From: an uncultured Gammaproteobacteria bacterium | Lineage (GTDB): Bacteria; Pseudomonadota; Gammaproteobacteria; GCA-002705445; GCA-002716945 | Length of the DNA: 19,563 nt | NCBI GenBank assembly: GCA_913041865.1 | Contig: CAJWIW010000010.1 | Coordinates: 1-19,563 of the forward strand | Direction: 5' to 3' | Part shown: one piece after another, positions 1-5,249 of the stretch | Position numbering within the stretch: position 1 is the first letter of the stretch | How the letters are laid out: each line of letters begins with the position of its first letter | Made by a program: the position numbers and the translations under genes | The notes under the pieces: model-generated | What the model saw: the letters and a program-made list of their open reading frames with translations, nothing else | What the model was told of the DNA's origin: nothing | The model's database searches: none

Positions 1-116
1 TCTCAGGGTATCTTGTAGAATATTTGGACTGGGAATTATACTTTGTTTTCTGTTCATTAATAGCGATTCCTGCTTTAATAATACTTAGTAAACTAAAGAG
101 AGAAATAAAGATATGA
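1..116 (+). CDS. ampG: AmpG-like muropeptide permease, C-terminal fragment
   Basis: The frame starting at base 3 is open from the window edge to a TGA at 114-116 and gives the last 37 residues of a protein. They read as a short loop with a Trp (EYLDWELYF), one hydrophobic membrane helix (VFCSLIAIPALIIL) and a basic tail. This resembles the last transmembrane helix of AmpG/PAT-family major facilitator permeases, which import anhydromuropeptides for peptidoglycan recycling across the inner membrane. The stop overlaps the next start as ATGA, so the gene is translationally coupled to rraA. The family call rests on a short tail only; another MFS transporter is possible. Confidence 0.5.
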   Translation, partial: SGYLVEYLDWELYFVFCSLIAIPALIILSKLKREIKI

Positions 117-592
117 GCGATTTCTTCACAGCAGATATTTGTGATCAATATAAAGACATTCAAATATGTGAGAGTATTTTTAAATCTTATGGAGGAAAAG
201 CAAAGTTTCAAGGAAAAATAAGAACAGTTACCGCAATAGAAGATAACTCATATGTCAAAAAACTCATTGATGAAAAAGTAAACGGCGACATAATGATAAT
301 TGATGGTGATGGTTCAAAAAAATGCGCGTTACTTGGCGATAATTTAGCAAAGAAAGCCTCTGAAAACGGATGGTCAGGCTTTATTATTTATGGTTGCATA
401 AGAGACTCTGAAATAATATCGACTATAGATATTGGCATTAAAGCACTTGATACCATGCCATTAAAAAGTGAGAAAAAAAACGTTGGTAAATTTGGCAAAG
501 ATCTGAAGTTCGCAAACGTTATATTCAAAGAGGGACATTATGCATACTCAGATCAAGATGGCATAATAATTCGTCATAAAGAAATAGATTGA
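113..592 (+). CDS. rraA: RraA-family protein (regulator of RNase E activity A)
   Basis: At 159 residues this matches the usual size of RraA (E. coli 161). It follows RraA from end to end: N-terminal TADICDQY, GGKAKFQG near 27-34, the GDGS turn near 65-68, GFIIYG near 89-94, DIGIKAL near 106-112 and a C-terminal ADxxGII-like segment. RraA forms a ring-shaped oligomer that binds RNase E or DEAD-box helicases and damps mRNA decay in enteric bacteria. Unlike E. coli RraA it keeps the aldolase-type motif: Asp76, twenty residues, then Arg97-Asp98, seen in relatives that cleave 4-hydroxy-4-methyl-2-oxoglutarate or decarboxylate oxaloacetate. It overlaps the upstream permease (ATGA) and is followed directly by ccmA. 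The RraA fold is near certain; regulator, enzyme or both is open. Confidence 0.9.
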   Translation: MSDFFTADICDQYKDIQICESIFKSYGGKAKFQGKIRTVTAIEDNSYVKKLIDEKVNGDIMIIDGDGSKKCALLGDNLAKKASENGWSGFIIYGCIRDSEIISTIDIGIKALDTMPLKSEKKNVGKFGKDLKFANVIFKEGHYAYSDQDGIIIRHKEID

Positions 593-606
593 AAATGAAT
601 GTATTG

Positions 607-1197
607 ATGAAAATAATAAATCTTACTTTGCAACGTAATGATAGGAATATTCTTGATAATATCTCACTTGACATACACGCAAAATCATTTCTAAACATTC
701 ACGGGGCAAATGGATCTGGTAAAACATCATTTTTGAAAGTAATAACAGGAATATCTGAAATAGAAAGTGGCGAAGTTGTGAATTATTCAAATAATAATGT
801 TTATGTTGGCCATAAATATGGATTAAAAACAAACTTGACGGTTAGTGAAAATCTAATGCTGGACTTGCAGAATAATAATGGAGATAAAAAAAACAAGCTA
901 GCTGAAGCTTTGGAGGTATACAAGATGTCAAAGCACAGGGATACTCTAGTCAAACATCTTTCTCATGGTCAGCAGAAAAGGGTCTCGCTTATGAGGACCT
1001 TGCTCTTAGATAGTGATATATGGATATTAGATGAACCATTTAGTGCACTCGATGATGAAACAAAAGTAATTTTAAATAAAACATTTGTAGATGCAATTGG
1101 ACGTGATAAAACAATCATTATCACTAGTCATAGTGCTTTCACGCATGATCATCTAGAAGTCCATAATTTTCTCTTAAAAGATGGAAGAATTCAGTAA
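607..1197 (+). CDS. ccmA: Cytochrome c maturation ABC transporter ATP-binding protein CcmA
   Basis: This is the ATPase of the CcmABCD heme-handling complex at the inner membrane, which uses ATP hydrolysis to release holo-CcmE for cytochrome c maturation. From the start used here (196 residues) it shows Walker A at 33-40 (GANGSGKT), the ABC signature LSHGQQ at 118-123, Walker B WILDEP at 139-144 and the switch His175. Three starts are in frame: TTG 589, ATG 595 and ATG 607. I chose 607 because MKIINLTLQRN aligns with the beginning of known CcmA proteins; 595 is the main alternative. No clear Shine-Dalgarno is visible, and translation probably depends on rraA ending at 592. It overlaps ccmB by 17 bases. 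Confidence 0.93.
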   Translation: MKIINLTLQRNDRNILDNISLDIHAKSFLNIHGANGSGKTSFLKVITGISEIESGEVVNYSNNNVYVGHKYGLKTNLTVSENLMLDLQNNNGDKKNKLAEALEVYKMSKHRDTLVKHLSHGQQKRVSLMRTLLLDSDIWILDEPFSALDDETKVILNKTFVDAIGRDKTIIITSHSAFTHDHLEVHNFLLKDGRIQ

Positions 1198-1849
1198 AAT
1201 TTTCATAAAAGAAATTAAGATAGCTAGTAGGTCAGGCTATGAGGCTTTAATGCCTATTATGTATTTACTAATTATCATTTTGTTTTTTAATATTTCAATT
1301 AGCTATATTTCGAAAAATTTAATACTTGAGCTCATACCATTGATGATCTGGCTTTCCTGCTTACTTGTATCGGTACTCAATTTGGAATCGATTTTTAAAG
1401 AGGATTATGAAGATGGAACCCTTGACTATTTTATTTCATCAAATACTTTTCATGAATCAGTCATTGTCGCTAAAGTATTTAGCCATTGGTTATTAACTAC
1501 ACTGCCTGTTGTTGTTGTGTCTCCATTGATCTCGCTATTATTAGGCATAGACTATCAAACCACGCTTATTCTATTTTTGAGTTTAGTAATTGGAACACCA
1601 ACAATGAGCTTATTGGGTTCAGTAGCAGCAGCACTAACACTTACGCTAAAGAGAGGAAAAATACTATTAGCTATAATAGTTCTACCTTTATATGTTCCGA
1701 TTTTGATATTTGGTACAAGTGCCGTAAATAACTCCTTCTTGCAGATGAGTTCTTTATCAGAACTGATTTTCTTAAGTATTTTATTTCTTTTGTTTCTTCT
1801 TATTACTCCAACAGCATGTCTAAAATCGTTGAGGTTAAGCCTAGATTGA
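1181..1849 (+). CDS. ccmB: Heme exporter permease CcmB
   Basis: This is the six-helix membrane subunit that pairs with CcmA in the cytochrome c maturation complex. Hydrophobic segments lie near residues 25-43, 48-68, 102-122, 128-155, 160-180 and 195-212. Between helices 2 and 3 is the cytoplasmic EDYEDGTLD segment (74-82), a hallmark of CcmB. Its length of 222 residues is typical. The start lies inside ccmA, so the two subunits are coupled and probably made in equal amounts. Its 3' end overlaps the 3' end of ccmC on the other strand by 9 bases, whereas in most bacteria ccmC follows ccmB on the same strand. Confidence 0.93.
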   Translation: MEEFSKIFIKEIKIASRSGYEALMPIMYLLIIILFFNISISYISKNLILELIPLMIWLSCLLVSVLNLESIFKEDYEDGTLDYFISSNTFHESVIVAKVFSHWLLTTLPVVVVSPLISLLLGIDYQTTLILFLSLVIGTPTMSLLGSVAAALTLTLKRGKILLAIIVLPLYVPILIFGTSAVNNSFLQMSSLSELIFLSILFLLFLLITPTACLKSLRLSLD

Positions 1850-2566
1850 TTGAACCCAAGAGCTCTTGTGCTCTCGTTTGATCAGTGTGTTCCTAGCAGA
1901 TAATAGCAGTGCGGTTATGAAGTAAAATGTAAAACCAAGACTAGTAAATACCAGTGGATATAACATTTCATACGCTATAGATGGCGAACTAAATTTCATA
2001 ACAGATGGGCCCTGATGAAGAGTATTCCACCACTCTACTGAAAAGTGAATAATAGGGATATTTACAAAACCTATGATTGCAAGAATATTTGCTGCCTTCG
2101 CTCCTTTTCTGTAGTCATCGAAAGAGTTATAAAGGAATATTATTGATATGTAGATAAAAAATAGGATCAATTCGGAGGTAAGTCTAGCATCCCAGACCCA
2201 CCAAGTACCCCACATGGGCTTGCCCCAAACTGCACCAGTGACGAGAGCAAGGAATGTAAAAAGAGCTCCAATTTTAGCAGACGAAATTGCTATTATTTCA
2301 AAGATTTTTATCCTCCATATTAGAGAAATAATTGCAGAGAAAAAAAGAACAGAATAAGCAAATAATGATAACCATGCACTTGGTACGTGAACGTAAATGA
2401 TTCTAAATGCGTCACCTTGTTGATAATCCGCTGGCGCTATAAATAAACCGTGGTAAAGACCAAAACTTATCAGTCCTATCGAAAGTACTAATGTCCAAGG
2501 TATAATAGTACTCGAGAATGAGTAAAATTTTTTTGGTGATATATTTTCTAGTAATTTTCTTATCAT
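1841..2566 (-). CDS. ccmC: Heme delivery protein CcmC
   Basis: CcmC is an inner-membrane protein of the heme-handling family that presents heme to CcmE during cytochrome c maturation. The tryptophan-rich WWD motif is complete (W114, W119, then WWVWDARLT at 122-130). The two axial heme ligands are present as His60 (in YVHVPSAW) and His184 (in TLHQG), the same numbers as in E. coli CcmC. Six membrane helices are evident and the length (241) is normal. The gene faces ccmAB tail to tail instead of following them, and no ccmD, E, F, G or H is next to it. A consensus -10 (TATAAT) 14 bases before its ATG suggests its own promoter. Confidence 0.95.
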   Translation of the reverse strand: MIRKLLENISPKKFYSFSSTIIPWTLVLSIGLISFGLYHGLFIAPADYQQGDAFRIIYVHVPSAWLSLFAYSVLFFSAIISLIWRIKIFEIIAISSAKIGALFTFLALVTGAVWGKPMWGTWWVWDARLTSELILFFIYISIIFLYNSFDDYRKGAKAANILAIIGFVNIPIIHFSVEWWNTLHQGPSVMKFSSPSIAYEMLYPLVFTSLGFTFYFITALLLSARNTLIKREHKSSWVQSI

Positions 2567-2588
2567 AACAATAATTTTTCATTATAAT
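2560..2588 (+). promoter_or_regulatory. Candidate promoter for the 49-residue gene at 2610
   Basis: On the plus strand TTATCA (2560-2565, four of six matches to TTGACA) is separated by 17 bases from TATAAT (2583-2588). Transcription would begin near 2595, about 15 bases before the ATG at 2610. The -10 shares bases with the ccmC -10 on the opposite strand, so the site could fire in both directions. Confidence 0.45.
2581..2586 (-). promoter_or_regulatory. Candidate -10 box for ccmC
   Basis: The minus strand reads TATAAT, a perfect sigma70-type -10 match, ending 14 bases before the ccmC ATG at 2566. A start about seven bases downstream would leave a leader of roughly eight bases. I see no good -35 at the right distance. 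It is part of the palindrome ATTATAAT, which also gives a TATAAT on the plus strand. Confidence 0.45.
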
Positions 2589-2609
2589 AACACAAATGAA
2601 ATATAAAAG

Positions 2610-2759
2610 ATGACGGTTAAATTAAGAAAAAAACTTAAATCATATGAATCAAAGCTTACCACATGGAATAGGGGGAAATTTGGTAAATATAAAATCCTTA
2701 AAAGGATAAATAAGCAAGCTTATGAGGATTCAATTAAGAAACCTGAAGTAGATGAATAA
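2610..2759 (+). CDS. Small basic protein of unknown function, 49 residues
   Basis: An ATG opens a 49-codon frame ending at TAA 2757-2759. The product is strongly basic (about a dozen Lys, three Arg), has no membrane helix or signal peptide, and contains a central WNRGKFGKYKIL stretch followed by a more acidic C-terminus. I do not recognise the family. Support for a real gene: it fills the otherwise empty 167-base gap between ccmC and cysQ in a very tightly packed region, has a plausible promoter just upstream, and ends with a normal stop overlapping the 3' end of cysQ by 26 bases. Against it: no Shine-Dalgarno, and short lysine-rich frames arise easily in AT-rich DNA. Nucleic-acid binding is conceivable from charge alone, but that is speculation. 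Confidence 0.45.
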   Translation: MTVKLRKKLKSYESKLTTWNRGKFGKYKILKRINKQAYEDSIKKPEVDE

Positions 2760-3540
2760 TAACTCCCTTCCAAAAAGATGAGTCACCTGAGAAGGCAAAA
2801 AATTCTTTATTAAGATATTGACTATTTTTATTGTAGGACAATCTAGATAAACTACTATCTACAACTTTTCCACCCGATTCCTCAAGAATACATTGACCTG
2901 CAGCAGTATCCCACTCATATGTCGGTCCAAATCTTGGATAAAAATTACCTAAACCTTGTGCTATGTAACCAAATTTGATTGCACTAGACATTTTTTCAAT
3001 TTTAACATTAGATATAAGATCACTTAGGAGGTCTAATTTTTTTTTATTCATGGCTGAACTGGTAAAGACTGTTTTGGTATCTGAATCTTTTACGTTTAAT
3101 CTTTGAGACTTATTATTGTATATATGATGAGCTCCTAGACCAGAAACCCCATAGAAGAACTCATTCTTAGAGGGGATAAAAATTGCCCCAAAGATTGGAA
3201 AATTGTCGCTAATAAATGCAATATTCACACAATAATTTTGTCCTTTATTAATGTAATTTCTTGTACCATCTAGTGGGTCGACAATCCAAAAATTGTTGAA
3301 AGTCACATCCTCTTCAAATCCCTCTTCTGATACTATCGGCACAGATGCATCAAGTTCTTTTAATCCATGAACAATTATTTCATGTGACATCACATCTGCC
3401 TCAGTTAATGGTGTATTATCAGTTTTTGATTGTATTTGCATAACTTTATTCTGGAGCTTCATTTGAGTAGAGCCTGCCATTATGCATATTTTCTTGATAC
3501 GTTCTATGTTATCCAGAAAAAAAGAACTATCAAAGGTCAT
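2734..3540 (-). CDS. cysQ: 3'(2'),5'-bisphosphate nucleotidase CysQ
   Basis: This is a cytoplasmic, Mg-dependent phosphatase of the inositol monophosphatase superfamily that converts 3'-phosphoadenosine 5'-phosphate (PAP) to AMP, removing a by-product of sulfate assimilation and of 4'-phosphopantetheine transfer. Metal-binding motifs are present: Glu72-Glu73 (VSEEG), DPLDGTRN at 88-95 and WDTAAG at 210-215. The length of 268 is slightly above E. coli CysQ (246). The start overlaps the end of nudE by 11 bases, the cysQ-nudE order found in pseudomonads, and that order favours CysQ over the inositol phosphatase SuhB. No PAPS pathway gene is in view. Confidence 0.88.
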   Translation of the reverse strand: MTFDSSFFLDNIERIKKICIMAGSTQMKLQNKVMQIQSKTDNTPLTEADVMSHEIIVHGLKELDASVPIVSEEGFEEDVTFNNFWIVDPLDGTRNYINKGQNYCVNIAFISDNFPIFGAIFIPSKNEFFYGVSGLGAHHIYNNKSQRLNVKDSDTKTVFTSSAMNKKKLDLLSDLISNVKIEKMSSAIKFGYIAQGLGNFYPRFGPTYEWDTAAGQCILEESGGKVVDSSLSRLSYNKNSQYLNKEFFAFSGDSSFWKGVIIHLLQVS

Positions 3541-4063
3541 CTGAAAATTCCTTAAGTATATAGATTGATGATAGGACTCTTGAGTCTATGTTTTTTTCTT
3601 TTGATAAAAAGCCACTGAGATCGTTTATCTTACACCTGACAAGTTCTAATGGCTCTGGCTCATCACCATCAAGCTTTGATTCTGATAGCGATCTAGCAAC
3701 TACAATATTTGTTTTATGATTTACGTAACCAGGTGCCAAGTCTAATAAATATAAAAATTTAATATCATCCGATTTATAACCGATCTCCTCTTGCATCTCT
3801 CTATTTGCGGCCTCGATAACACTCTCACCTTCATCAATTTTACCTTTAGGCAAAGTCAATGAATAATCATCAATAGCAGCAGCATACTCTCTTATAAAGA
3901 TAATCTCATCATTTATAATCGGAATTACCATAACTGCTCCATGACCAGTACCACAAATAACTTCATAATCTCGGACTTGATTATTATCAAATTTAATATT
4001 CAACTTATCAATCCTAAAAAGGTCAGTCCGTGATATTATTTTCCTATTTTTTATTTTTGGCAT
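3530..4063 (-). CDS. nudE: ADP compounds Nudix hydrolase NudE
   Basis: NudE hydrolyses ADP-ribose, NADH, Ap3A and similar dinucleotides to mononucleotides. The Nudix box is textbook: Gly74, Glu80, then REMQEEIGY at 88-96, fitting Gx5Ex7REUxEExGU. Flanking NudE features are also there (AVMVIPI near 43-49, REYAA at 58-62, SLTLPKG at 68-74, APGY and GDEPEPL further on). I placed the start at the ATG at 4063, giving 177 residues, because MPKIKNRKII fits the family; an in-frame upstream ATG at 4114 would add 17 unrelated residues and run into yrfG. It is the first gene of a unit with cysQ. Confidence 0.92.
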   Translation of the reverse strand: MPKIKNRKIISRTDLFRIDKLNIKFDNNQVRDYEVICGTGHGAVMVIPIINDEIIFIREYAAAIDDYSLTLPKGKIDEGESVIEAANREMQEEIGYKSDDIKFLYLLDLAPGYVNHKTNIVVARSLSESKLDGDEPEPLELVRCKINDLSGFLSKEKNIDSRVLSSIYILKEFSDDL

Positions 4064-4067
4064 TGGT

Positions 4068-4081
4068 ATTAGATGTCTAAT
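4068..4081. promoter_or_regulatory. Inverted repeat between nudE and yrfG
   Basis: ATTAGA-TG-TCTAAT is a perfect 6-base inverted repeat with a 2-base spacer. It lies four bases from the nudE ATG and just downstream of that gene's candidate -10, where a repressor would block transcription. It may be an operator for the divergent pair or a chance palindrome in AT-rich DNA. Confidence 0.3.
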
Positions 4082-4089
4082 TTTATAAA
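4082..4089. promoter_or_regulatory. Candidate bidirectional -10 region, nudE and yrfG
   Basis: The palindrome TTTATAAA supplies TATAAA (five of six matches to TATAAT) on both strands. On the minus strand it would start nudE transcripts near 4075, about 12 bases before the ATG. On the plus strand it would start yrfG transcripts near 4096, about 10 bases before the ATG at 4106. No convincing -35 box is visible on either side. Confidence 0.3.
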
Positions 4090-4105
4090 TGATGATACAG
4101 TATAT

Positions 4106-4750
4106 ATGATGCATTTGAAAGGACTGGAAAATATACTAATAGATATGGATGGTGTGTTGCTTGATACAGCTTATGATAATTACTTCTGGCAAAAACATAT
4201 TCCCTCGAAGTATGCAAAGTTAAAATCATTGAGTGAGGACCAAGCTATCAAGATAACACACACACTTTTTAATTATAAAAAAGGTAGTAAAGATTGGTAT
4301 GATCTTGATTATTGGTCTAATATGCTTGGTATTGACATAGAACAGGAAAAACTTTCTAAAGATATGTTGGATAGGATACAACTCAAAGAAGGTGCTTTAG
4401 CTTTTTTGGAAAATAATTACCAGAACAAGAATTTATTCCTCGTTACAAATGCACACATTAAAACACTAAGAATTAAAATGAAAAAGTTCCCACTAACCAA
4501 GTATTTTAAAATGGTCATCTGTTCTCATGAATTGAAACATGTAAAAGAAGAAATAGCATTTTGGTTTATACTAAGAAACAGACTAGGGATTGATTACAAA
4601 AAAACTTTACTTATCGAAGATACGATAGATAATATTAAATCTGCATATCATGCAGGACTCAAATCAGTGCTAATTGGAGACTCACTCGCAAACTTTAAGG
4701 ATACCCCTTCTTTTGAGGACTTATCTTCTTTTTCTCCTAGCTTGAAATAA
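4106..4750 (+). CDS. yrfG: HAD-family GMP/IMP nucleotidase, YrfG-like
   Basis: This is a haloacid dehalogenase-like phosphatase closely following E. coli YrfG, a nucleotidase that dephosphorylates GMP and IMP. Motif I is DMDGVLLD at residues 13-20, followed by the YrfG-specific DNYFWQKHIP. DLDYWSNMLG comes next, then motif II in LVTNAH, the motif III Lys in KHVKEE and motif IV as IEDT. The 214-residue length is close to YrfG (222). An in-frame ATG at 4073 would add eleven residues, but it sits inside the inverted repeat next to nudE, so I prefer 4106 (4109 is also possible). It is divergent from nudE, as in pseudomonads, and its 3' end overlaps ubiC tail to tail by 30 bases. Confidence 0.87.
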   Translation: MMHLKGLENILIDMDGVLLDTAYDNYFWQKHIPSKYAKLKSLSEDQAIKITHTLFNYKKGSKDWYDLDYWSNMLGIDIEQEKLSKDMLDRIQLKEGALAFLENNYQNKNLFLVTNAHIKTLRIKMKKFPLTKYFKMVICSHELKHVKEEIAFWFILRNRLGIDYKKTLLIEDTIDNIKSAYHAGLKSVLIGDSLANFKDTPSFEDLSSFSPSLK

Positions 4751-5248
4751 ATTAATGCTCTCGTTCGTAAAGTCTTTTGGAAATATCTCATCAACGTAAA
4801 TAGCACCAGACTTATTTCTATAAATAATTAACCTATGAATCATTTCATCACCAACAGTATAAAAGACATCTTTCTTCCTGAACCTTTTTGTAGTCAAAAA
4901 GTGTGAGCCAAGCGATTTTGATCCTAATATTCTTATGTATCTCTCTTTACCCTTTAGAGTTTTAGCAGGCAAAAATGTTTTAGCATAGACATTTTTAAAA
5001 TTTTTAGCTTCTAGCTTAACACTCCTATAGACACCAATGCCTTGAACGTATAGAAGACTACGAGTGTGGTTTATATTTTTTGAGTGATCAAGATATTGCT
5101 CTCGAACGATGACTCTAAAGTTACTATTTTTTTCTTTACTAAGTCTTTTCGTCAAGGACTCATTATCAATAACTGCAAGCTTCGTAGAATAGTTTAGTGA
5201 TCCCAATTTTTTTTCTCTTTTCCAATTCTCTAAATAGATATATTTCAT
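4721..5248 (-). CDS. ubiC: Chorismate pyruvate-lyase UbiC
   Basis: UbiC removes pyruvate from chorismate to give 4-hydroxybenzoate, the first committed step of ubiquinone synthesis. The sequence is divergent but the scaffold is clear: ESLTKRL at 30-36 (E. coli DSMTKRF), VYRSVKLE at 73-80 with Arg75 at the active-site position, YAKTFLPAKTL at 88-98, LGSKSLG at 108-114 and DEIFP at 153-157, whose Glu154 matches the catalytic E. coli Glu155. The product is soluble, 175 residues, with a very basic C-terminal tail (ARRKRR). One base separates it from recG, so it ends the DUF971-ridA-recG-ubiC unit. ubiA, its usual partner, is not in view. Confidence 0.85.
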   Translation of the reverse strand: MKYIYLENWKREKKLGSLNYSTKLAVIDNESLTKRLSKEKNSNFRVIVREQYLDHSKNINHTRSLLYVQGIGVYRSVKLEAKNFKNVYAKTFLPAKTLKGKERYIRILGSKSLGSHFLTTKRFRKKDVFYTVGDEMIHRLIIYRNKSGAIYVDEIFPKDFTNESINLFQARRKRR

Positions 5249-5249
5249 A

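Noticed and set aside
623..832. 69-codon minus-strand frame inside ccmA
   Set aside because: It is fully antisense to the CcmA Walker A region and has no promoter, ribosome site or recognisable protein features.
1858..1878. AAGAGCTCTT palindrome and AGAGC...GCTCT repeat near the ccmB/ccmC convergent ends
   Set aside because: Stem of only about five bases within the ccmC coding end, no T tract; not enough to call a terminator.
4073..4114. Longer divergent starts for nudE (4114) and yrfG (4073) that would overlap each other
   Set aside because: The extra residues match neither family, and the overlap would remove the promoter region; starts at 4063 and 4106 fit better.
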